Shown here: piece after piece, positions 1-5,679 of the stretch | Position numbering within the stretch: position 1 is the first letter of the stretch | Layout of the letters: each line of letters opens with the position of its first letter | Source: an uncultured bacterium | GTDB lineage: Bacteria > Bacillota > Clostridia > Oscillospirales > Oscillospiraceae | Direction of reading: 5' to 3' | Assembly (NCBI GenBank): GCA_949286295.1 | Contig: CASECK010000041.1 | Location: 1 to 5,953, forward strand | DNA length: 5,953 nt | Position numbers and translations under genes: made by a program | Notes under the pieces: model-generated | Database searches by the model: none | What the model was told of the DNA's origin: nothing | Seen by the model: only the letters and a program-made list of their open reading frames with translations

Positions 1-882
1 GTGGCCGCCCGGGAGGCCTCTATCTACACCGGCATCACCATCGCCGAGTACTTCCGGGACATGGGCTACGCCGTGGCCGTCATCGCCGACTCCACCTCCC
101 GCTGGGCCGAGGCCCTGCGTGAGATGTCCGGCCGGCTGGAGGAGATGCCCGGCGAGGAGGGCTACCCCGCCTATCTGTCCTCCCGTCTGGCCCAGTTCTA
201 CGAGCGGGCCGGGTCCGTGTCCTGCCTGGGGTCCGAGGAGGACCGCCGGGGCAGCCTGACCGCGGTGGGCGCGGTCTCCCCCCCGGGGGGCGACCTGTCC
301 GAGCCCGTCTCCCAGGCCACCATGCGCATCGTCAAGGTGTTCTGGGCGCTGGACGCCTCTCTGGCCTACCGCAGGCACTTCCCGGCCATCAACTGGCTCA
401 ACTCCTACTCCCTGTACCTCGACTCCCTCAAGCCCTGGTACGACGAGAATCTGGGCAAGGACTTCCTGCTCAACCGGGAGTGGGCCATGGCCGTGCTCCA
501 GGAGGAGGCCAGCCTCAACGAGATTGTCCAGCTGGTGGGCAAGGATTCCCTGTCCTCCAAGGACCAGATTACCCTGGAGACCGCCCGGATGATTCGGGAG
601 GACTTTTTGCAGCAAAACTCCTTTGTGGACATCGACTCCTACTCCGAGTATGACCGGCAGGCCAGAATGCTGGCCATGATTCGGGACTATGACGGCCGCT
701 GCCGGGCCGCCGCGGAGCGGGGCGGCGCGCTGGCGGAGCTGTTCGCCATCCCCGCCCGGGAGGGCATCGGCCGGGCCAAGTCCGTCCCAGCCGGGCGCTA
801 TCAGGAGGAGTACGCCGCCCTGTCGGAGCAGATGGAGCGGGAGATTAACGCCATCGCGGAGAAGGGAGAGGAAGCCCTGTGA
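1..882 (+). CDS. atpA: V/A-type ATP synthase catalytic subunit A, C-terminal half (5' end outside window)
   Basis: Catalytic subunit of the cytoplasmic A3B3 head of a V/A-type ATPase, which couples ATP turnover to H+ or Na+ transport. The 293 visible residues are about half of the usual ~590. The first codon, GTG, is almost certainly an internal valine: the family reads on through a conserved MPVAAREASIYTGIT block, so the true start and the P-loop lie upstream of base 1. Visible family blocks are a Walker B-type strand running into ADSTSRWAEALRE (residues about 24-41), the EEMPGEEGYPAYL loop (about 47-59), the VSPPGGDLSEPVSQ segment (about 92-105), RRHFPAINW (about 124-132), and the C-terminal helical part with EIVQLVG and IREDFLQQNSF. 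The stop overlaps the start of subunit B by 4 bases (GTGA), which implies translational coupling. The family is certain. The symbol varies (atpA or ntpA). Confidence 0.97.
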   Translation: MAAREASIYTGITIAEYFRDMGYAVAVIADSTSRWAEALREMSGRLEEMPGEEGYPAYLSSRLAQFYERAGSVSCLGSEEDRRGSLTAVGAVSPPGGDLSEPVSQATMRIVKVFWALDASLAYRRHFPAINWLNSYSLYLDSLKPWYDENLGKDFLLNREWAMAVLQEEASLNEIVQLVGKDSLSSKDQITLETARMIREDFLQQNSFVDIDSYSEYDRQARMLAMIRDYDGRCRAAAERGGALAELFAIPAREGIGRAKSVPAGRYQEEYAALSEQMEREINAIAEKGEEAL

Positions 883-2324
883 TTAGAGAGTATAAGACAA
901 TCCAGGAGATTTCCGGCCCGCTGATGGTGGTGGACCGGGTCAGGGACGTGACCTATGACGAGCTGGCGGAGATTGAGATGTCCGACGGCTCCGTGCGCCG
1001 CTGCAAGGTGCTGGAGGTCAACGGCGACAAGGCTGTGGTCCAGTTGTTTGAGTCCTCGGCCGGCATCAACCTCAAGCAATCCAAGATTCGCTTTTTGGGC
1101 CACCCCCTCCAGCTGGGGGTGTCTATGGATATGCTGGGCCGGGTGTTTAACGGCATGGGCCAGCCCATGGACGGCGGACCGGCCATCCTGGCCGACGAGT
1201 ACCGGGACATCAACGGCCTGGCCATGAACCCCGCCGCCCGGAACTACCCCAACGAGTTTATCCAGACGGGCATCTCCTCCATCGACGGACTGAACACCCT
1301 GGTCCGGGGGCAGAAGCTGCCCATCTTCTCCGGCTCCGGCCTGCCCCACGCCGCCCTGGCCGCCCAGATTGCCCGGCAGGCCAAGGTGCTGGACGGGCCG
1401 GCGCCGTCCCATGGGGAAGATGCCGCCAGCCGCCCCACGGAAGGGGGGGCGGGGGCGTCCAACTTCGCGGTGGTCTTCGCCGCCATCGGAATCACCTTTG
1501 AGGAGTCCGAGTTCTTTGTCAGCGAGTTCAGGCGCACCGGCGCCATTGACCGCACCGTGCTGTTCACCAACCTGGCCAACGACCCCGCCGTGGAGCGTAT
1601 CGCCACCCCCCGCATGGCCCTGACCGCCGCGGAGTATCTGGCTTTTGAGAAGGGGATGCACGTGCTGGTCATCCTGACGGACATCACCAACTATGCCGAG
1701 GCCCTGCGGGAGATATCCGCGGCCAAGAAGGAGGTCCCGGGCCGCCGGGGCTATCCGGGCTATCTGTACACCGATTTGGCCACCATGTACGAGCGGGCCG
1801 GCCGGCAGGTGGGCAGGGAGGGGTCTATCACCATGATTCCCATCCTGACCATGCCGGAGGACGACAAGACCCACCCCATCCCCGACCTGACCGGCTATAT
1901 CACCGAGGGGCAGATTATCCTCTCCCGGGAGCTGTTCCGCCGGGGAGTCAATCCCCCGGTGGATGTGCTGCCCTCTCTGTCCCGCCTGAAGGACAAGGGC
2001 ACCGGCGAGGGGAAGACCCGGGAGGACCACGCGGGCACCATGAACCAGCTCTTCGCGGCCTATGCCACCGGCAAGGAGAACAAGGAGCTGATGTCCATTC
2101 TGGGCGAGGCGGCCCTCAGCCCCACGGATTTGCTGTACGCCAAGTTCGCCGACGAGTTTGAACGGCGCTATGTGTCCCAGGGCACGGAGGAGAACCGCTC
2201 CATTGCCGAGACCCTGGACCTGGGCTGGCAGCTGCTGTCCATCCTGCCCCGCAGCGAGCTTAAGCGCATCAAGCCGGAGTATATCGACAAATACCTGCCC
2301 AAGAAGGGAGAAGGGGGGGTCTAA
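879..2324 (+). CDS. atpB: V/A-type ATP synthase regulatory subunit B
   Basis: Non-catalytic nucleotide-binding subunit that alternates with subunit A in the A3B3 head. It has 481 residues, a little longer than the usual ~460. The GTG start at 879 lies 6 bases after a purine-rich GGGAGAGGA and overlaps the A stop. Blocks in order: N-terminal beta-barrel (about 1-75), a degenerate P-loop IFSGSGLPHAALAAQIARQA (149-168; no GKT, as expected for B), FAVVFAAIGITFEE (196-209), the Walker B-like HVLVILTDITNYAEALRE (261-278), VPGRRGYPGYLYTDLATMYERAG (286-308), DDKTHPIPDLTGYITEGQI (328-346) and LPSLSRL (364-370). Arg369 in that last block is the arginine that reaches into the catalytic site of A. The odd feature is residues about 171-195, a Gly/Ala/Pro-rich stretch where relatives have a shorter loop. 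The subunit call is secure. The symbol atpB follows V-type usage (ntpB is the synonym). Confidence 0.97.
   Translation: MIREYKTIQEISGPLMVVDRVRDVTYDELAEIEMSDGSVRRCKVLEVNGDKAVVQLFESSAGINLKQSKIRFLGHPLQLGVSMDMLGRVFNGMGQPMDGGPAILADEYRDINGLAMNPAARNYPNEFIQTGISSIDGLNTLVRGQKLPIFSGSGLPHAALAAQIARQAKVLDGPAPSHGEDAASRPTEGGAGASNFAVVFAAIGITFEESEFFVSEFRRTGAIDRTVLFTNLANDPAVERIATPRMALTAAEYLAFEKGMHVLVILTDITNYAEALREISAAKKEVPGRRGYPGYLYTDLATMYERAGRQVGREGSITMIPILTMPEDDKTHPIPDLTGYITEGQIILSRELFRRGVNPPVDVLPSLSRLKDKGTGEGKTREDHAGTMNQLFAAYATGKENKELMSILGEAALSPTDLLYAKFADEFERRYVSQGTEENRSIAETLDLGWQLLSILPRSELKRIKPEYIDKYLPKKGEGGV
1389..1463 (+). other. Low-complexity insert in subunit B, encoded by DNA with an inverted repeat
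   Basis: These 25 codons (residues 171-195, from LDGPAPSHGED to GGAGASN) sit between the helix after the degenerate P-loop and the conserved FAVVFAAIG strand. As I recall the family, Thermus B has about 15 residues in this position and many clostridial homologues fewer, so roughly 10-20 residues look extra. The DNA contains a 7-bp inverted repeat, CCGCCCC at 1430-1436 and GGGGCGG at 1446-1452, plus a run of seven G (1443-1449). The frame is open on both sides, so the subunit is probably functional, with an exposed flexible loop. Family lengths are from memory, not from an alignment. Confidence 0.6.
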
Positions 2325-3032
2325 ATGCCTTCCGCCACCATAAATCCCACCCGTATGGAGCTGACCCGGCTGAAGGGCCGGCTGCGCACCGCCCAGCGGG
2401 GCCACAAGCTGCTCAAGGACAAGCGGGACGAGCTGATGAAGCAGTTTATGGACGTGGTGCGGGAGAACCGCAGCCTCCGCCGCCGGGTGGAGGAGGGGCT
2501 GATGCGGGTCCACGGCGCCTTTACCGTGGCCGCCGCCCTCATGTCCCCTGAGATGTTGGAGCAGTCGCTGCTCTACCCCAAGCAGGCGGTGGAGCTGGAG
2601 ATGAGCTTTGAGAACATCATGTCGGTCGACGTCCCCCGCTATCAGTTCCGCACCGCCAGCCGGGAGGGAGGGGAGATATACCCCTACGGCTTTGCCCAGA
2701 CCAGCGGTGAGCTGGACGACGCGGTGGACGCCATGGCCCAGGTGCTCCAGGATATGCTGCGCCTGGCGGAGGTGGAGAAGACCTCCCAGCTGCTGGCCGG
2801 GGAGATTGAAAAGACCCGCCGCCGGGTCAACGCCCTGGAGTATGTGAAAATTCCAGAGATGGAGGAGAACATCCGGTACATCACCATGAAGCTGGACGAG
2901 AACGAGCGGGCCAACACCATCCGGCTGATGAAGGTGAAGGACCTCATCCTGAAGGAGGCCATTCAGGAGAAGCGGGAGCAGACCGCCCGGGCCGTGGAGG
3001 CCTTCGGCGGGGAGGGACCCGCTCCGGCGTAG
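2325..3032 (+). CDS. atpD: V/A-type ATP synthase central-stalk subunit D
   Basis: Rotor shaft subunit, a long antiparallel coiled coil that turns inside the A3B3 head and passes torque to the membrane ring. It has 235 residues, slightly above the common 200-225. The ATG at 2325 directly follows the B stop codon, with GGGAG at 2306-2310 and a G-run as the Shine-Dalgarno region. The N-terminal signature is clear: NPTRMELTRLKGRLRTAQRG at residues 7-26, then HKLLKDKRDELMKQF. The C-terminal half returns to a charged coiled coil (EIEKTRRRVNALEYVKIPEMEENIRYI, then LDENERANTIRLMKVKD). The middle part (about 70-150) is the less conserved head-proximal portion. The last ~15 residues (AFGGEGPAPA) are a loose tail. 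It closes the ATPase gene block, because the next gene is unrelated and a hairpin lies in between. The symbol follows V-type usage (ntpD is the synonym) and does not mean the F-type beta subunit. Confidence 0.97.
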   Translation: MPSATINPTRMELTRLKGRLRTAQRGHKLLKDKRDELMKQFMDVVRENRSLRRRVEEGLMRVHGAFTVAAALMSPEMLEQSLLYPKQAVELEMSFENIMSVDVPRYQFRTASREGGEIYPYGFAQTSGELDDAVDAMAQVLQDMLRLAEVEKTSQLLAGEIEKTRRRVNALEYVKIPEMEENIRYITMKLDENERANTIRLMKVKDLILKEAIQEKREQTARAVEAFGGEGPAPA

Positions 3033-3041
3033 TCAGAAACC

Positions 3042-3074
3042 ATCGGCTCCCATACCTGGTATGGGAGCCGATTT
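3042..3074 (+). terminator. Perfect 14-bp hairpin after the ATPase operon, weak T-tail
   Basis: ATCGGCTCCCATAC at 3042-3055 pairs perfectly with GTATGGGAGCCGAT at 3059-3072, leaving a 3-base loop. It lies 9 bases after the subunit D stop. Only TTT follows (3072-3074) before the sequence turns GC-rich, so intrinsic termination could be partial. It could equally protect the 3' end of the ATPase mRNA or attenuate read-through into the membrane-protein gene. The - strand side also lacks a T-run. Confidence 0.65.
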
Positions 3075-3123
3075 GCCGGACAGGCCATCGTGCCGCCCCA
3101 GGCGGCGAAAGGAGAGAATGTGG

Positions 3124-3723
3124 ATGGATTGGACGAGTATGGTAGAGTGGATGGGGGGCCTGCTGGCCTCCGCCCGGGAGAGCACGGGCACCGAGCTGCC
3201 TGGAGGGGCCGGGCTTGCCGGTGTGGCTGTGCTGCTGGTCAACCTGGTCAACTGCTTTTTTGGATACCGGCTATTCCGGTTTATGGTGGCGGTCACCGGC
3301 GCCATGACCGGCCTTGCGGTGGGAGCCGTGGTGGGCCTGGCGCTGGACAACCACGGGTTGGCCCTGGGGCTGATGGCGCTGCTGGCCGTGGCGCTGGCTG
3401 TGGCGGCCTTCCGGATTTATCAGATTGGGGTGTTCCTGTTCTGCGGCGCCATCCCGGCCGCGCTGGCCTATTTCCTGTGGGGAGGGCTGGTGGCCCTGAT
3501 TGTCTTTGTGGTCATGGGGGTATGCGGGGTCATCTTTTCCAGGCCCTATCTCATCGCGGTCAGCGCCATCCCCTCGGGCCTGGCGGCGGGCAGCGTCGCC
3601 GTGGCCATGGCTGGGGTGGGAGGCACGGTGGCCGCCTTTGCCCTGGGGGCAGCGCTGGCGGCGCTGGGCTTTGCCGTGCAGGGGAAGAGCACAGGGAAGC
3701 GGCCGGAGGGACCGGCGGAGTGA
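3124..3723 (+). CDS. Polytopic membrane protein, TM7S3/TMEM198-like (DUF4203) family
   Basis: A 199-residue, strongly hydrophobic protein of unknown function. I count about seven membrane segments at residues about 28-46, 51-73, 77-96, 100-119, 120-138, 142-160 and 162-184, followed by a short charged tail (QGKSTGKRPEGPAE). The motif NCFFGYRLFRFMVAVTGAMTGLAVGAVVG (43-71) and the Gly/Ala-rich small-residue helices resemble the TM7S3/TMEM198-like domain. That match is from memory and moderately sure. AAAGGAG at 3108-3114 is the ribosome binding site. It sits 9 bases from the ATG at 3124 and only 3 bases from an in-frame ATG at 3118, so 3124 is preferred and 3118 is possible. An in-frame ATG at 3061 lies inside the hairpin without a Shine-Dalgarno and is unlikely. 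The gene is co-directional with the ATPase genes and could be reached by read-through. A functional link is only a possibility. Confidence 0.85.
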   Translation: MDWTSMVEWMGGLLASARESTGTELPGGAGLAGVAVLLVNLVNCFFGYRLFRFMVAVTGAMTGLAVGAVVGLALDNHGLALGLMALLAVALAVAAFRIYQIGVFLFCGAIPAALAYFLWGGLVALIVFVVMGVCGVIFSRPYLIAVSAIPSGLAAGSVAVAMAGVGGTVAAFALGAALAALGFAVQGKSTGKRPEGPAE

Positions 3724-3727
3724 GGAA

Positions 3728-3755
3728 GGCCGCGGGCGGCCGCTTGCGGCCCTTC
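3728..3755 (+). terminator. Weak GC-rich hairpin after the membrane-protein gene
   Basis: GGCCG at 3738-3742 can pair with CGGCC at 3747-3751 around a CTTG loop. Alternatively, GGCCGC at 3728-3733 can pair with GCGGCC at 3746-3751. Only CTTCT follows, so this is a poor intrinsic terminator. It lies 4-14 bases after the stop codon, where a terminator would be expected. The rest of the gap up to 3815 shows no ORF with a ribosome site and no other structure I can support. Confidence 0.35.
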
Positions 3756-3815
3756 TCCGCCTGTGCCCGCTGTTTGCCTGCCGCCGTCCCCTGGCCACTC
3801 GGCACAATGTAGCCG

Positions 3816-3857
3816 AAAAAAGAGACCCCGCAAGTCCCAGGAAAAGGATTTGCGGGG
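3816..3857 (-). terminator. Intrinsic terminator of guaA
   Basis: Read on the - strand, CCCCGCAA (complement of 3850-3857) pairs with TTGCGGGG (complement of 3826-3833). The stem extends inward by one G-T wobble and a TCC/GGA triplet, giving about 12 pairs with an 8-base loop at 3838-3845. The T-rich tail TCTCTTTTTT (complement of 3816-3825) follows directly. The stem begins 7 bases after the guaA stop, so this is a textbook Rho-independent terminator. Confidence 0.9.
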
Positions 3858-3864
3858 AAACTAT

Positions 3865-5406
3865 TTACTCCCACTCGATGGTGGCGGGGGGTTTGCTGGT
3901 GATGTCGTAGACAATGCGGTTGACGCCGCGGACCTCGTTGACGATGCGCACGGAGATTTTGTCCAGCACCTCGTAGGGGATGCGGGCCCAGTCGGCGGTC
4001 ATGAAGTCGCTGGTGGTCACCGCCCGGAGGGCCAGGGTGTAGTCGTAGGTCCGCCCGTCGCCCATGACGCCCACCGAGCGGGTGTTGGTGAGCACGGCGA
4101 AATACTGGTTCAGGGCCTTGTCCGCCCCGGCCCGGGCCAGCTCCTCCCGGAAGATGAAGTCCGCCTGGCGGAGCATATCCGCCTTCTCCTTGGTGACGTC
4201 GCCGATGATGCGGATGGCCAGGCCGGGACCGGGGAAGGGCTGGCGGGAGACCAGGTACTCGGGCAGGCCCAGCTCCCGGCCCAGCTGCCGGACCTCGTCC
4301 TTGAACAGCAGGCGCAGCGGCTCGACGATTTGCTTGAAGTCCACGTAGTCGGGCAGGCCGCCCACATTGTGGTGGCTTTTGATGACGGCGGCGCTGCCGG
4401 CCCCGGACTCGATGATGTCGGGGTAGATGGTGCCCTGGGCCAGAAAGTCCACGGCGCCCACCTGTTTGGCCTGCTCCTCGAAGACGCGGATGAACTCCTC
4501 GCCGATGAGTTTGCGCTTGCGCTCGGGCTCCTCCACGCCGGCCAGGCGGAGCAGGAAGCGGCTCTCGGCGTCCACCCGGATAAAGTTGATGTCCCAGCGG
4601 GAGAAGGCGGCCTCCACCTCGTCCCCCTCGTTCAGGCGCATCAGGCCGTGGTCCACGAACACGCAGGTGAGCTGGCGGCCCACCGCCTCGGCCAGCAGGG
4701 CGGCCACCACCGAGGAGTCCACCCCGCCGGACAGGGCCAGCAGCACCCGGCCGGAGCCGATTTGCTCCCGCACCTGGGCGATGGCGGTCTTCTTATAGTC
4801 CCCCATGGTCCAGTCGCCCCGGGCGCCGCAGACGGCGTAGAGAAAATTGCGAATCATGGCCAGACCGTGCTCTGTGTGGTTGACCTCCGGGTGGAACTGC
4901 ACGCCGTAGAAGCCCCGGGCCTCGTCGGCGATGGCCACGTTGGGGCAGGAGCCGGAGCGGGCGGTCAGGGCAAAGCCCTCGGGCACCCGGGCCATATAGT
5001 CCCCGTGGCTCATCCAGGAGACGCCCTGGCCGGGCAGGCCCTGGAAGAGCTTGCAGGAGGTGTCGTACCAGGTGGGAGTCTTGCCGTACTCCCGGGCGGC
5101 GTCGTCCTGGGCGGGGGTGACCAGTCCCCCCAGGGCATGGGCCATGAGCTGGCAGCCATAGCAGATGCCCAGGATGGGCACCCCCCAGGTGAAGATGTCC
5201 CGGTCCACCTGGGGGGAGTCCTCCAGATAGACGGAGCCGGGGCCGCCGGTGAAGACGATGCCGATGGGGTTCATGGCCTTCAGCTGGGCCAGGGGGGTGG
5301 TGTGGGGCTTGACCTCGCAGTACACGCCGCACTCCCGGATGCGGCGGGCGATGAGCTGGTTATACTGTCCGCCGAAGTCCAGGACGATGACGGTTTGATG
5401 GGACAT
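3865..5406 (-). CDS. guaA: GMP synthase, glutamine-hydrolysing
   Basis: Converts XMP, glutamine and ATP to GMP, the last step of guanine nucleotide synthesis, in the cytoplasm. It has 513 residues, the normal length for the single-chain enzyme. The N-terminal class I glutamine amidotransferase domain (about 4-195) carries the nucleophile Cys82 in GICYGCQ, and His172 and Glu174 in FHPEV. The ATP-pyrophosphatase domain (about 205-390) has the P-loop LSGGVDSS (225-232). The C-terminal dimerisation domain includes RQPFPGPGLAIRIIG (388-402) and ends in the canonical KPPATIEWE. The start ATG (complement of 5404-5406) has AGGGAGGAAG at the complement of 5411-5420, with 7 bases between GGGAGG and ATG. 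The open frame continues 75 codons further upstream, but that part is not family-like and has no comparable ribosome site. carB lies upstream on the same strand after a 273-bp gap. No purine riboswitch consensus is visible ahead of it. Confidence 0.98.
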   Translation of the reverse strand: MSHQTVIVLDFGGQYNQLIARRIRECGVYCEVKPHTTPLAQLKAMNPIGIVFTGGPGSVYLEDSPQVDRDIFTWGVPILGICYGCQLMAHALGGLVTPAQDDAAREYGKTPTWYDTSCKLFQGLPGQGVSWMSHGDYMARVPEGFALTARSGSCPNVAIADEARGFYGVQFHPEVNHTEHGLAMIRNFLYAVCGARGDWTMGDYKKTAIAQVREQIGSGRVLLALSGGVDSSVVAALLAEAVGRQLTCVFVDHGLMRLNEGDEVEAAFSRWDINFIRVDAESRFLLRLAGVEEPERKRKLIGEEFIRVFEEQAKQVGAVDFLAQGTIYPDIIESGAGSAAVIKSHHNVGGLPDYVDFKQIVEPLRLLFKDEVRQLGRELGLPEYLVSRQPFPGPGLAIRIIGDVTKEKADMLRQADFIFREELARAGADKALNQYFAVLTNTRSVGVMGDGRTYDYTLALRAVTTSDFMTADWARIPYEVLDKISVRIVNEVRGVNRIVYDITSKPPATIEWE

Positions 5407-5410
5407 GGGG

Positions 5411-5420
5411 CTTCCTCCCT
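5411..5420 (-). promoter_or_regulatory. guaA ribosome binding site
   Basis: AGGGAGGAAG on the - strand, with 7 bases between GGGAGG and the ATG. It decides the start of guaA against the longer upstream open frame. Confidence 0.85.
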
Positions 5421-5437
5421 TTATGATGGAAATCAGA

Positions 5438-5455
5438 TTTAACCAAAGTTTAACC
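5438..5455. repeat. Direct repeat TTTAACC, 11-bp period, ahead of guaA
   Basis: TTTAACC occurs at 5438-5444 and again at 5449-5455, one helical turn apart. The repeat sits in the only AT-rich patch of the gap, 32-49 bases upstream of the guaA start codon. On the - strand it reads GGTTAAA twice. It could be a regulator binding site or part of the guaA promoter. I could not assign a convincing -35/-10 pair for guaA here. Chance occurrence is possible. Confidence 0.4.
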
Positions 5456-5464
5456 TCCGCCTGC

Positions 5465-5493
5465 TTGCGCTCCCCGGATGGAGGGGATATGCT
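5465..5493 (+). promoter_or_regulatory. Candidate promoter whose spacer is an inverted repeat
   Basis: TTGCGC at 5465-5470 (3 of 6 matches to TTGACA) and TATGCT at 5488-5493 (4 of 6 matches to TATAAT) are separated by exactly 17 bases. That spacer is an inverted repeat from end to end: TCCCC at 5471-5475 and GGGGA at 5483-5487, with a 7-base centre. Transcription would start near 5500 and give a leader of about 27 bases before the small ORF at 5527. The hexamer matches are modest. The spacing and the position ahead of a strong ribosome site are what support it. Confidence 0.4.
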
Positions 5494-5526
5494 TGGGACA
5501 GAACACAGAAAGAGGAGGTGAGGAGA

Positions 5527-5589
5527 ATGCTGGTGGATTTGGAAGAGCTGCTCTACGGGAGCGAGGACGCGGCCGTGAGCGAGCGGTGA
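5527..5589 (+). CDS. Putative 20-residue small protein, unknown function
   Basis: ATG at 5527 opens a 20-codon frame ending in TGA at 5587. The peptide starts MLVDLEELLYGSED and ends AAVSER. It is acidic, with an amphipathic-looking LVDLEELL start, and has no signal or membrane segment. I do not recognise it. Its support is the setting: a very strong purine tract AGGAGGTGAGGAGA (5513-5526) just before the ATG, a promoter-like element upstream (5465-5493), and two hairpins downstream, the second with TTTT. It runs opposite to guaA (divergent) and carB (convergent), so it is not a leader peptide of either. It could be a genuine small protein, the preserved 5' end of a gene lost by deletion, or a non-coding RNA with a chance ORF. 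Confidence 0.45.
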   Translation: MLVDLEELLYGSEDAAVSER

Positions 5590-5591
5590 GA

Positions 5592-5612
5592 CGCGCGCGG
5601 AAACGCGGCGCG
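5592..5612 (+). other. GAAA-capped hairpin after the small ORF
   Basis: CGCGCGCG at 5592-5599 pairs with CGCG (5604-5607) and CGCG (5609-5612), with one bulged G at 5608 and a GAAA tetraloop at 5600-5603. GNRA-type caps are typical of stable RNA hairpins. It begins 2 bases after the small ORF stop. The downstream sequence (GATTTGAATGTTT) is only mildly T-rich, so it is a structured 3' end rather than a clear terminator. Confidence 0.5.
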
Positions 5613-5641
5613 GATTTGAATGTTTGGGCAACAGGAATTAT

Positions 5642-5674
5642 CATGGGGCGGCCCGGGGGGCCGCCCCATGTTTT
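5642..5674 (+). terminator. 13-bp perfect hairpin with TTTT, possibly bidirectional
   Basis: CATGGGGCGGCCC at 5642-5654 pairs perfectly with GGGCCGCCCCATG at 5658-5670, with a GGG loop. On the + strand TTTT follows (5671-5674), which would end a transcript from the small ORF. On the - strand the hairpin lies 9 bases after the carB stop but is followed by ATAATTCC rather than a T-run. It would therefore stop carB transcripts less efficiently and may allow read-through to guaA. Confidence 0.75.
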
Positions 5675-5679
5675 GCGGG

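Noticed and set aside
1443..2319. G7 runs at 1443-1449 and 2313-2319 as phase-variation switches in subunit B
   Set aside because: Seven Gs are short for contingency loci, an on/off core ATPase subunit makes little sense, and the frame is intact. They are better explained by GC bias.
801..2513. 570-codon open frame on the - strand across subunit B
   Set aside because: It is antisense to a clearly conserved gene, and its translation is His/Gly/Gln/Leu-rich low complexity with no family features. GC-rich third positions remove stop codons on the other strand.
3061..3123. Upstream starts for the membrane protein (ATG at 3061 or 3118)
   Set aside because: 3061 lies inside the hairpin without a Shine-Dalgarno and adds an Arg/Pro-rich stretch. 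3118 is only 3 bases from GGAG. 3124 has better spacing, although 3118 cannot be excluded.
3724..3815. Hidden small gene between the convergent genes
   Set aside because: No start codon with a ribosome site. The stretch is GC-rich with only weak hairpins.
3763..5442. 559-codon open frame on the + strand across all of guaA
   Set aside because: It is the exact shadow of guaA, rich in Gly/Ala/His/Val, with no ribosome site at its start. The - strand product matches every GMP synthase motif.
5407..5540. Purine riboswitch ahead of guaA
   Set aside because: I looked for the conserved three-way-junction core on the - strand and did not find it. The space is also shared with the + strand small ORF.
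5407..5631. 75-codon N-terminal extension of guaA
   Set aside because: The open frame continues upstream, but GMP synthase begins at MSHQTVIVLDFGGQYNQL and a strong ribosome site sits just ahead of that ATG. The extension crosses the opposite-strand small ORF and is not family-like.
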